Assembly: GCA_031293105.1 (NCBI GenBank)
Contig: JAUMSA010000270.1
Span: 1-18,951 of the forward strand
From: Butyricicoccus sp.
Lineage (GTDB): Bacteria; Bacillota; Clostridia; Oscillospirales; Butyricicoccaceae
Reading direction: 5' to 3'
Length of the DNA: 18,951 bases
The position numbers and the translations under genes were made by a program. How positions within the stretch are numbered: the first letter of the stretch is position 1; the number at the start of each line of letters is the position of its first letter. The notes beneath the pieces are model-generated. The model was not told the DNA's origin. It searched no databases and saw only the letters and a program-made list of their open reading frames with translations. This document shows positions 8,077 through 14,641 of this stretch, piece after piece.

Positions 8077-8086
8077 GGAAAAGGCA
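8064..8086. promoter_or_regulatory. Candidate operator: inverted repeat over the malQ -10 and start site
   Basis: TGCCTTTT (8064-8071), a 7-base spacer and AAAAGGCA (8079-8086) form a perfect 8-bp inverted repeat. It covers the -10 box and the likely +1. Position and symmetry fit a repressor site that blocks polymerase binding. It does not follow the CcpA cre pattern that I know. The binding protein is unknown. Confidence 0.5.
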
Positions 8087-8119
8087 TTGTTATAAATCCA
8101 CATCCCGGAGGTTTTCCCC

Positions 8120-9700
8120 ATGTTTGAACGTACCAGCGGCATTCTGATGCACATTACATCCTTGCCTTCGCCGCACGGCATCGGCACGCTTGGCAACGCC
8201 GCCTATGATTTTGTTGATTTTCTGGAGGCGGCCGGCCAGCGCTATTGGCAGGTGCTCCCCTTGGGACATACCGGCTTTGGCGATTCGCCCTACCAGTGTT
8301 TTTCCGCGGCTGCGGGCAATTACCTGCTCATCGACCTGGACACCCTGGTCAAGGATGGCCTGCTGACCGAGGCCGAAGTGCGGGCGGCTGAATTCAAGCA
8401 CACGCCCGACAAGGTTGACTATATTTCGCTTGCCGAAACCCGTCCGCCGCTTTTGCGCCGCGCCTTTGCGCGGGTGGACGAGGAGATGCAGAAAAAAATC
8501 GCCTCGTTCCGCCGCAAGAACCGCGACTGGATCGAAGATTATGCGCTGTTCATGGCGCTCAAAGAAGAAAAGTACGAAGGCCGCGCACTGTGGGACTGGC
8601 CGGAAAAAGATGTCCGCAGCCGCCAGCCGGCCGCGCTGCGCCGCGTGAAGGCCGAACTGAAAGACGAGATCGATTTCCGCGTGTTCCTGCAATACCTGTT
8701 TTTCGAGCAGTGGACTGCCCTGCGCACCTATGCCAACGAACACGGCGTGCAGATCATCGGCGACATCCCGATCTACGTGTCGCCCGACTCGTCCGACGTG
8801 TGGCAGCATCCGGAGCTATTCAAGCTCAAGCCCGATTTCAGCCCCAAGAGGGTTGCAGGCGTTCCGCCCGATTATTATTCGGAAACTGGCCAACTTTGGG
8901 GTAACCCGGTCTATGACTGGAAGGCCCACGAGGAAAGCGGCTTCCAGTGGTGGATTTGGCGCATGAAGAGCAATATGGCGCTGTTTGACGTCATCCGCAT
9001 CGACCATTTCCGCGGTCTGGAATCCTATTGGGAGGTCACCGCCGGCGCAGAAAACGCCATCAAGGGCCGCTGGTGCAAGGGGCCGGGCATGAAGCTGTTA
9101 AACGCCCTGGAAGCTGCGCTCGGCAAGCTACCGGTGGTCGCCGAAGATTTGGGCATCATCACCGACAAGGTGCGCGCCCTACTTGACGAAAGCGGGTTCC
9201 CGGGCATGAAGGTGCTCATTTTTGCCTTTGATGTCTGGAACGACAACGAGCATCTGCCCCACAACTACCGGCCTAATATGATCGTGTACACCTCTACCCA
9301 CGACAGTCAGAGCGTGTGCGAACAGGTCATGGACATCTGCAACGAGGACGAAAAGCAGTTCGCCTACCGCTATCTGCGCTCGTCCACCAGCGAAGCGCTC
9401 GGCTGGAGCGCCATCAAGACCGTGTGGGCGTCGTGCGCCAACATTGCCATGACCACCATGCAGGATGTGCTCAGCCTGGGCGCCGACGCGCGCATGAATG
9501 TCCCGGCCACTGTGGGCGGCAACTGGGCTTGGCGCGTGCGCAAGGAGGGCATCAATCCCGAAGTGGCCCACATGCTGCGCGACATCACCGAAACCTACAA
9601 GCGGTACCGCCCCTATCAGCCGCCCAAGCGGCCCAAGCCCCGCAAGGCGCCCGAAGCTTCCGAAACCGCCGAAGTTTCCGAAGCGGCAGCGCAAGACTAA
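8120..9700 (+). CDS. malQ: 4-alpha-glucanotransferase (amylomaltase, GH77)
   Basis: 526 residues. It transfers alpha-1,4-glucan segments between maltodextrins in cytoplasmic maltodextrin/glycogen use. The N-terminus RTSGILMHITSLPSPHGIG and PLGHTGFGDSPYQ are GH77 hallmarks. Catalytic residues are the nucleophile D295 (IRIDHFRG), acid/base E342 (VAEDLG) and stabiliser D395 (STHDSQ). The usual THDN reads THDS here. NVPATVGGNWAWR near the C-terminus is also typical. The last 25 or so residues are a Pro/Lys- then Glu/Ala-rich tail beyond the catalytic fold. ATG 8120 has GGAGGT (8107-8112) 7 bases upstream. The HAD-LUD gene follows after 36 bases with no terminator between, so co-transcription is likely. 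Confidence 0.95.
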   Translation: MFERTSGILMHITSLPSPHGIGTLGNAAYDFVDFLEAAGQRYWQVLPLGHTGFGDSPYQCFSAAAGNYLLIDLDTLVKDGLLTEAEVRAAEFKHTPDKVDYISLAETRPPLLRRAFARVDEEMQKKIASFRRKNRDWIEDYALFMALKEEKYEGRALWDWPEKDVRSRQPAALRRVKAELKDEIDFRVFLQYLFFEQWTALRTYANEHGVQIIGDIPIYVSPDSSDVWQHPELFKLKPDFSPKRVAGVPPDYYSETGQLWGNPVYDWKAHEESGFQWWIWRMKSNMALFDVIRIDHFRGLESYWEVTAGAENAIKGRWCKGPGMKLLNALEAALGKLPVVAEDLGIITDKVRALLDESGFPGMKVLIFAFDVWNDNEHLPHNYRPNMIVYTSTHDSQSVCEQVMDICNEDEKQFAYRYLRSSTSEALGWSAIKTVWASCANIAMTTMQDVLSLGADARMNVPATVGGNWAWRVRKEGINPEVAHMLRDITETYKRYRPYQPPKRPKPRKAPEASETAEVSEAAAQD

Positions 9701-9736
9701 TTTTCCCCTGTTTTTTTGAAAGGACGTTTTTGACCC

Positions 9737-10963
9737 ATGAAGTATACCACCGCCATTTTTGATTTGGACGGCACCCTGCTCAATACCCTAGGCGACCTGA
9801 CCGATGCGGTCAACGCCGCGATCGAACCCCGCGGCCTGCCGCCGGTCACCGAAACCCAAGTGCGCGATCGCGTGGGCAATGGCATCCGCAAGCTGATCGA
9901 GCGCACCCTGCCCGCAGGCACGGCGGACGCCGACATTGACGCTTGCCTGGAGGTATTCCGCGCCTACTATAACGAACACCTCATGCACCGCACCCACCCG
10001 TATGATGGGATTGTGGGTGCGCTGACCGCGCTTAAGGATGCCGGTATGCGCATCGCGGTGCTGTCCAACAAATATGACCCGGCCGCCAAGGCGCTCATCC
10101 GCCACTTTTTCCCCCGGCTGGTCGATCTGACCTTTGGCGAGCGGCCGGATGTGCCGCGCAAGCCTGACCCGACCTCCTGCCGGGAGATTCTCACCAGCCT
10201 GGGCGCCCAGCCCGAACAGACCATCTACATCGGCGACAGTGCGGTGGACATGAATACCGCCAAAAATGCCGGTCTGGATTCCATCGGCGTGACCTGGGGC
10301 TTCCGCAGCCGTGCTGTGCTGACCGAAGCGGGCGCCGGACAGCTCATCGACCGGCCGTATGAGCTGGTATCCCTGCTGCTCGGGCCTGATGTCGAAGCGC
10401 TGCGCAAGGCGTTCACCGGTCACGGGTTTGCGTTCTCCTACTTTGACACCAAGGAGCAGGCGGTAGCCTATCTGGCACAGGCTTGCGCGGGCAAGCGCGT
10501 GGGCTTTGGCGGGTCGATGACACTCGAGGAAATGGGCGCTTATGAAGCCCTGTCCGAGCAGGCTGACGTGCATTGGCACTGGAAGGGCGAGCCGCCCTGT
10601 ATGGATGCCGAAGTGTTCCTGACCTCGGCCAACGGTCTGGCCGCCACCGGCGAAGTGGTCAACATCGACGGCGCATCCAACCGCGTGGCCGCGTCGCTCT
10701 ATGGCGCCAAGACCTGTTTCCAGGTGTGCGGCCTGAACAAGCTTGCCCCCACCCTGGAAGCGGCCATCGAACGAGCGCGCAACATTGCCGCGCCGCGCAA
10801 CGCGCAGCGGCTCAGTCGCAAGACCCCCTGTGCGATGGACGGCAAATGCCACGACTGCCGCAGCCCGGAACGCATCTGTTCCAGCCTGGTGGTGCACCTG
10901 GCGCCGCCGCTGTCGTTTGAGCGGTATGAAATCGTGCTGATCGGCGAAATTTTGGGGTATTAA
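9737..10963 (+). CDS. HAD phosphatase (Gph-like) fused to a LUD/DUF162 domain
   Basis: 408 residues in one unbroken frame. Residues 1-215 are a phosphoglycolate-phosphatase-like HAD domain: nucleophile D9 and D11 in FDLDGTLLNT, motif II VLSNK, the motif III Lys in RKPDP, and motif IV GDSAVDMNTAKNAG. Residues about 220-408 match the standalone clostridial LUD proteins (lactate-utilisation-like): GFGGSMTLEEMGAYEAL, FLTSANGLAATGE, VNIDGASNRVA, NIAAPRNAQRL. They end in a cysteine group, C365-x5-C371-x2-C374-x6-C381, that could hold a metal. A HAD enzyme should dephosphorylate a small metabolite. The LUD half may bind or process a related 2-hydroxy or 2-oxo acid, which is inference. The ribosome site AGGA (9721-9724) is rather far from ATG 9737. 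Standalone forms of both halves are common, but the fusion is unusual to me. Confidence 0.85.
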   Translation: MKYTTAIFDLDGTLLNTLGDLTDAVNAAIEPRGLPPVTETQVRDRVGNGIRKLIERTLPAGTADADIDACLEVFRAYYNEHLMHRTHPYDGIVGALTALKDAGMRIAVLSNKYDPAAKALIRHFFPRLVDLTFGERPDVPRKPDPTSCREILTSLGAQPEQTIYIGDSAVDMNTAKNAGLDSIGVTWGFRSRAVLTEAGAGQLIDRPYELVSLLLGPDVEALRKAFTGHGFAFSYFDTKEQAVAYLAQACAGKRVGFGGSMTLEEMGAYEALSEQADVHWHWKGEPPCMDAEVFLTSANGLAATGEVVNIDGASNRVAASLYGAKTCFQVCGLNKLAPTLEAAIERARNIAAPRNAQRLSRKTPCAMDGKCHDCRSPERICSSLVVHLAPPLSFERYEIVLIGEILGY

Positions 10964-10968
10964 ACCCG

Positions 10969-11028
10969 CCGCAACCACTGGTTGCGGGGATTTCCAGCCC
11001 GGCTTGGTAGCATTCCGGCCGGGCTTTT
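10969..11028 (+). terminator. Tandem hairpins ending the malQ operon
   Basis: The first hairpin is CCGCAACC-act-GGTTGCGG (10969-10987), with no T tract. The second is AGCCCGGC (10996-11003) pairing with GCCGGGCT (11018-11025), followed by TTT. The second looks like an intrinsic terminator with a short U run. The first may add a 3'-end stabilising structure. Confidence 0.75.
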
Positions 11029-11062
11029 GCTATCCTGAGGGTATCCCAAAGGAGGTTTTTCG

Positions 11063-11695
11063 ATGACAACACTTGGAAGTAAATTATCCGCGCTGCGGCG
11101 GGCGCGCGGCCTGTCCCAGGAACAACTCGCCGAAGCCATCGGCGTATCCCGGCAAGCGGTCAGTAAATGGGAACTGGATGCCGCAGCGCCCGAGATCGAC
11201 AAAATCAAATCCCTGGCCGACTTCTACGGCGTGACCACCGACTATCTGCTCCGGCCGGATGCAGAGGCCCCTTCGGCACCGGCGCCGCCGTCCGATTCCA
11301 AGCGTCAGGCCAGTCCCATCCCCTCGCTCGGCGTATCGCTGACCGGCTGCGCGGTCGGCCTGCTGCTGCAATACCACGGGCGTTTTATTTCCGCCAGCGA
11401 ATGGCCATCACTTGTAGGAGCCCTTTTGCAGATCGTCTGCTTTGCCTGCGGGCTGACCTGCTTTGTACAGCTCCGGCACACGAGCCCCACCGTGGGCGGG
11501 CGCTTCCTTCGGCTTTTTCTGCGCCTGTCGGTCTGGCTCGTCCTGCCGCTGCCGTGCATGGCTGGCATGCGGCTGCTGTTTTCGTTTTACCCGAGGCCGT
11601 ATTGGTCGCTGGTTCCGGTTGCTGCCGGGTTCGTTTTGTACCTGCTTCTTTGCGGCTTGGTGACCGCCTGGACACTGCGGCAAAAGGCCGTGTAA
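11063..11695 (+). CDS. XRE-family regulator with C-terminal membrane domain
   Basis: 210 residues. Residues 3-65 are a Cro/C1-type helix-turn-helix: KLSALRRARGLSQEQLAEAI, then GVSRQAVSKWE as turn and recognition helix, ending LADFYGVTTDYLL. A Pro/Ser/Ala linker follows, then about four TM helices over residues 90-205, ending in basic RQKAV. The HTH should lie in the cytoplasm, attached to the membrane. Such proteins are thought to sense membrane or envelope signals, but the target here is unknown. AGGAGG sits 7 bases before ATG 11063. The gene stands alone between a terminator and the tRNA promoter. I see no clear promoter of its own, though TATCC is repeated at 11031 and 11041 just upstream. 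Confidence 0.88.
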   Translation: MTTLGSKLSALRRARGLSQEQLAEAIGVSRQAVSKWELDAAAPEIDKIKSLADFYGVTTDYLLRPDAEAPSAPAPPSDSKRQASPIPSLGVSLTGCAVGLLLQYHGRFISASEWPSLVGALLQIVCFACGLTCFVQLRHTSPTVGGRFLRLFLRLSVWLVLPLPCMAGMRLLFSFYPRPYWSLVPVAAGFVLYLLLCGLVTAWTLRQKAV

Positions 11696-11724
11696 AAAAA
11701 ACGGAAATTTTCTGAAAATAATGC

Positions 11725-11753
11725 TTGACTCCCCTGCATTCGCCTGATATAAT
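11725..11753 (+). promoter_or_regulatory. Promoter of tRNA-Gly
   Basis: TTGACT (11725-11730), a 17-bp spacer and TATAAT (11748-11753), with an extended -10 TG at 11745-11746. It lies about 30 bases upstream of the mature tRNA and is strong, as expected for a tRNA gene. Confidence 0.9.
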
Positions 11754-11783
11754 AAATATCGTTCCGAGCGAACAAAAAGACAT

Positions 11784-11859
11784 GCGGATGTAGCTCATCT
11801 GGTAGAGCGCCACCTTGCCAAGGTGGAGGTAGCGAGTTCGAGCCTCGTCATCCGCTCCA
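11784..11859 (+). tRNA. tRNA-Gly (GCC)
   Basis: 76 bases with a complete cloverleaf. The acceptor stem is GCGGATG (11784-11790) with CATCCGC (11849-11855). The D stem is GCTC/GAGC. The anticodon stem is CCACC/GGTGG, with loop TTGCCAA and anticodon GCC at 11817-11819. The T stem is GCGAG/CTCGT (one G-T pair) with loop TTCGAGC. The discriminator is T and the CCA end is encoded (11857-11859). It reads GGC and GGT codons. Confidence 0.97.
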
Positions 11860-11864
11860 AAATG

Positions 11865-11895
11865 AAAACCTCTATCCTTGTGATAGAGGTTTTTT
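11865..11895 (+). terminator. Terminator of tRNA-Gly
   Basis: A 12-bp perfect stem, AAAACCTCTATC (11865-11876) with GATAGAGGTTTT (11882-11893), a 5-base loop and a run of T. It lies five bases after the tRNA CCA end. Confidence 0.95.
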
Positions 11896-11913
11896 GTTTG
11901 TCAAACCACAAAG

Positions 11914-11940
11914 AAAGGAGGGCGTCTGCCCTCCTTTTTC
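11914..11940 (-). terminator. Terminator of the yqfC-yqfD-phoH transcript
   Basis: A 10-bp stem, AAAGGAGGGC (11914-11923) with GCCCTCCTTT (11928-11937), loop GTCT, directly after the phoH stop on the minus strand. T-rich bases on both sides make it bidirectional, so it backs up the tRNA terminator in the convergent direction. Confidence 0.9.
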
Positions 11941-12951
11941 TTATCGTCCGGTCATCTTGCGGAACCGGTACTTGTCCGCCTTGGGCGGCTTCTTGTCCTT
12001 CTTTTGCCCTTCGTACTTGTCAAACGCCTTGACGATCTGCCCGACCAGCTTATGGCGGATGACATCCCGGCTATTCAGCCGCACCACGCCGATGCCCTCG
12101 ATGTCGCTGAGCAGATCGGCGCACTTGGCCAAACCGGATTCAGTGCCGTCCGGCAGGTCGATCTGGGTGATGTCGCCCGTGAGGATCATACGTGAGCCCT
12201 CGCCCAGACGGGTCAAGATCAACTTGTGCGACATAAGCGTCATGTTCTGGCATTCGTCGATCAGGCAGCCGGCATTTTTAAGCGTCCGGCCGCGCATATA
12301 AGCCAGGGGCGCAATTTCGATCGTGCGGTTTTCGATGTACCGCTGCACAGTATCATGCCCCAGCAGTTCGTCCAGCGCATCATACAGCGGCCGCAGATAG
12401 GGGTCGACCTTGTTTTGCAGGTCGCCCGGCAGAAAGCCCAGCTTTTCTCCTGCCTCCACGGCCGGACGGCACATGACGATGCGCTCGATCTCCTTGCGCT
12501 TGAGCATGCCCACCACGGCAGCAACCGCCAGATAGGTCTTGCCCGTACCCGCCGGGCCAATGCAGATGGTAACGGTGTTTTTCCGGATGGCGTCTACATA
12601 TTTGCGCTGGCCGATGGTGCGGCATTTGATGGGCGCGCCGTTGTGCGCAATGGCGATGGTGTCCTGCATGGCAGCCACCATGGCGTCGCCCTGCCCTTCC
12701 CGCACCAGGTCGATGGCGCGCGATACGGCAAAATCATTGAGCGTTTCGCCGTTCTTGTGCATTTTTTCCAGGGTACGCAGCGTATCGAGCGCCAAGCGCA
12801 CGTTGGCTTCCTCCCCGCTGACCTCCACAAAGCCTCCACGGGTGGAAACACTGACCGATAACGCCGTTTCAATCGCGGTGATATTCGTATCGCCCACGCC
12901 GAACAAATCCTGCATGACCGATACGTCCAGGGATATTTTTTCACTATGCAA
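11941..12951 (-). CDS. phoH: PhoH-family ATPase (PhoH-like, YbeZ type)
   Basis: 336 residues from TTG 12951. AGGAGG (12966-12961) sits 9 bases upstream, and the longer open frame reading MFLPGRH has no ribosome site. Walker A is GPAGTGKT (132-139). Walker B is CLIDE (229-233) followed by CQNMT. Further conserved segments are RPAVEAGEKLGFLPGDL, PLAYMRGRT and ILTGDITQIDLP. A KH-like N-terminal region (residues about 1-95) precedes the P-loop domain. The family is linked to RNA metabolism and ribosome maturation. It is third behind yqfC and yqfD, the order known in Bacillus and clostridia. The usual downstream yqfF and ybeY are absent, and the operon stops here at a terminator. Confidence 0.93.
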   Translation of the reverse strand: MHSEKISLDVSVMQDLFGVGDTNITAIETALSVSVSTRGGFVEVSGEEANVRLALDTLRTLEKMHKNGETLNDFAVSRAIDLVREGQGDAMVAAMQDTIAIAHNGAPIKCRTIGQRKYVDAIRKNTVTICIGPAGTGKTYLAVAAVVGMLKRKEIERIVMCRPAVEAGEKLGFLPGDLQNKVDPYLRPLYDALDELLGHDTVQRYIENRTIEIAPLAYMRGRTLKNAGCLIDECQNMTLMSHKLILTRLGEGSRMILTGDITQIDLPDGTESGLAKCADLLSDIEGIGVVRLNSRDVIRHKLVGQIVKAFDKYEGQKKDKKPPKADKYRFRKMTGR

Positions 12952-12997
12952 ATGGGTCGTCCTCCTCCGACAACACGGCATCTGTGTTTTTTTCTTT

Positions 12998-13026
12998 ATT
13001 CTATCATGCCGCCCCGGTAAAAACAA
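12998..13026 (-). promoter_or_regulatory. Weak candidate phoH promoter
   Basis: On the minus strand TTGTTT (13026-13021), a 17-bp spacer and TAGAAT (13003-12998) lie in the 80-bp yqfD-phoH gap. This could give vegetative phoH expression independent of the sporulation promoter upstream of yqfC. The -35 is poor, and phoH may simply be read through from yqfD. Confidence 0.35.
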
Positions 13027-13031
13027 GCGGC

Positions 13032-14264
13032 TTAAGTTTCCGGCGGCTCTTCGGTTTCCTTCTCCGGCAAAACCGCCCCTTCTTCGGAAACCTCGCGGGC
13101 AATATCCTCGGTACAGGTGGCATGGACGGTGACGACCAGCCCGCCGTCCCGCTCCTCGGCTTCGCTGTACCAGGAATCGATGGTGCCGTCCACCATATCG
13201 GCCTGTATGCGCGCCAGCGCGTCCTGCTCCATCTGGGCGCGCAGTTCTTCGGTATCCAGCTGCGTTTCGGCGGCGTCATAATAGGTGTATTCCTGCCGCA
13301 CGAGCGCCACCGGGAAGACCGTGCCCTTTCCCAGCGCCAGCCGATGCACGCTGACCGCCTTGTCGCACTCTCCGACCGAAATGCCGCTGCCAAAGTACAA
13401 ATTGATGCGAACCCCCCCCAAAACCAGGGCAAACTGGGTCTTGGTCTTGTCGGTATACTGCTTTTTCGTGATGGTCAGCGGCTGAACCGAGGTTTCGATG
13501 CGCTTGGTCTGCGCCAGGATTTTGGCTGCGCCGTGACCGATGTGCCCAAGCCCCTGCTCGGTGGTCGGCGGCGTGACGGCGGACACCAGTGGCTGCCCGG
13601 TCGTGACCACATCGCCGGTTTCCACCAGCGGATGGCCGCCGAGCACCTGCATCTCGACAATCTGCCCGTCGCGGGACGCGACCACGCCGGTCACCGCCTT
13701 GTCATCCTGTACCTTGGGGCGCTCCTCGCCGCCAAAGGCCTCCACGGTGAGGACGTTGCCGATGCGGCTGACCGTGACAAAATCGACCGTGTCCTGCATC
13801 TGCACCCGCACATATTCCCGGATGGCGGTTTCGTCCACGGACGCAATGGGCACACCCGCATAGGCTCCCGCGTCGCACAGAACCTGCCGCAGCTGATAGG
13901 TCGAAATGCCCGGCTGGGCATGAATCTCAACGACCCAGATAAACTGTGTCAGGGCCAAAAACAACAGGATAAGCGCGGCCAGGCCGCCGAACAACACGTA
14001 CCGCCGCCGCAGGCGGTGGAGCACAAATGGCGCACCGCGGCGGCTCAAAATGTGCACCCGACAGCCGGTGCGGCCCATCAGGCCGCGCAGGCGCTTGAAA
14101 TCGCGCACCGGCACGGTCGCATGCAGTTCGCCGAAATCCACCCGCCGGGTGCGCCGCAGCCAGATGCCGCTGCGCGCGCATAGATTGAGGAACCGCTCCA
14201 CCGAAGCGCCGCGCACCTGGATGCGCACTTCGCCCGCCAGCAGGTCCAATGTTTTGCCTATCAT
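13032..14264 (-). CDS. yqfD: Sporulation protein YqfD
   Basis: 410 residues. The N-terminal cytoplasmic region (1-88) is basic and ends LHRLRRRY. One TM helix at about 89-111 (LFGGLAALILLFLALTQFIW) is followed by a large extracytoplasmic domain with HAQPGISTYQLRQVLCDAG, GDVVTTGQPLVSA and KKQYTDKTKTQ. This layout and its place after yqfC identify the YqfD family, made in the mother cell during sporulation. The molecular role is not established. The ribosome site GGGAGGG lies in the 12-base gap after yqfC. The C-terminus is a Glu/Pro-rich tail. Confidence 0.9.
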   Translation of the reverse strand: MIGKTLDLLAGEVRIQVRGASVERFLNLCARSGIWLRRTRRVDFGELHATVPVRDFKRLRGLMGRTGCRVHILSRRGAPFVLHRLRRRYVLFGGLAALILLFLALTQFIWVVEIHAQPGISTYQLRQVLCDAGAYAGVPIASVDETAIREYVRVQMQDTVDFVTVSRIGNVLTVEAFGGEERPKVQDDKAVTGVVASRDGQIVEMQVLGGHPLVETGDVVTTGQPLVSAVTPPTTEQGLGHIGHGAAKILAQTKRIETSVQPLTITKKQYTDKTKTQFALVLGGVRINLYFGSGISVGECDKAVSVHRLALGKGTVFPVALVRQEYTYYDAAETQLDTEELRAQMEQDALARIQADMVDGTIDSWYSEAEERDGGLVVTVHATCTEDIAREVSEEGAVLPEKETEEPPET

Positions 14265-14276
14265 GTGCCCTCCCCC

Positions 14277-14549
14277 TCAGCCGTTCCGGCGGATGTATTC
14301 CAGCGTGTGGATCTTGCCTTCGATGGTCAGTTCATGAAGGGTCAGGACGCATAGATCCATATTTTCCCCCGCAATGCACAATTCCATACCCCCCAGTGCC
14401 ACCCGCATGACCGTATCGCTGTATTCCAAAATGCCGCCATGGTTTTCGATCAAGACCCGCCGGTCGCCGACGACCTCCACATGCGGCAGCTTGGGATTGA
14501 GGTCTTCGGCCAGGAAGTTACCCCGCATTTTTTCCATCCATTCGCCCAT
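14277..14549 (-). CDS. yqfC: Sporulation protein YqfC
   Basis: 90 residues with the family pattern: HVEVVGDRRVLIENHGGILEYSD, then RVALGGMELCIAGENMDLCVL and LHELTIEGKIHTLEYI. It is a small, mostly beta-strand protein with no TM helix or signal peptide. It is first gene of the yqfC-yqfD-phoH group, with GGGAGGCG (14562-14555) before ATG 14549. Expression is predicted from the sigma-E-like promoter at 14571-14599, so it should be made in the mother cell. Biochemical function is unknown. Confidence 0.92.
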   Translation of the reverse strand: MGEWMEKMRGNFLAEDLNPKLPHVEVVGDRRVLIENHGGILEYSDTVMRVALGGMELCIAGENMDLCVLTLHELTIEGKIHTLEYIRRNG

Positions 14550-14570
14550 GCGTTCGCCTCCCTTCTCACA

Positions 14571-14599
14571 AACCTATGCGGCCGCAGCCGGTGATATGC
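14571..14599 (-). promoter_or_regulatory. Sigma-E-like promoter of yqfC-yqfD
   Basis: On the minus strand GCATATC (14599-14593) matches the Bacillus sigma-E -35 pattern KMATATT at 6 of 7 positions. After a 14-bp spacer, CATAGGTT (14578-14571) matches CATACAHT at 6 of 8. The predicted start near 14564 leaves a leader of about 15 bases, just long enough for the ribosome site. Confidence 0.65.
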
Positions 14600-14620
14600 C
14601 GCCGCCTGCCTGCATACAGT
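14592..14620 (+). promoter_or_regulatory. Sigma-E-like promoter of the ylbJ-like gene
   Basis: TGATATG (14592-14598), a 14-bp spacer and CATACAGT (14613-14620), which matches the sigma-E -10 at 7 of 8 positions. The -35 is the same 8-bp element used on the opposite strand for yqfC. The predicted start near 14627 is just before the ribosome site at 14629. Confidence 0.65.
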
Positions 14621-14641
14621 GAACCAACGGGAGGGATGCGC

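Noticed and set aside
8090..8809. 239-codon minus-strand frame opposite malQ
   Set aside because: Antisense to the N-terminal catalytic region of MalQ and would overlap its promoter. No motif.
9788..10978. 396-codon minus-strand frame opposite the HAD-LUD gene
   Set aside because: Antisense to clear HAD and LUD motifs, and no recognisable protein family in its translation.
12952..13026. 25-codon N-terminal extension of PhoH
   Set aside because: No ribosome site for that start, whereas AGGAGG is placed ideally for TTG 12951, and the extension contains that site.
12984..14183. 399-codon plus-strand frame opposite yqfD
   Set aside because: Shadow of yqfD. No domain, no ribosome site, composition typical of antisense reading.
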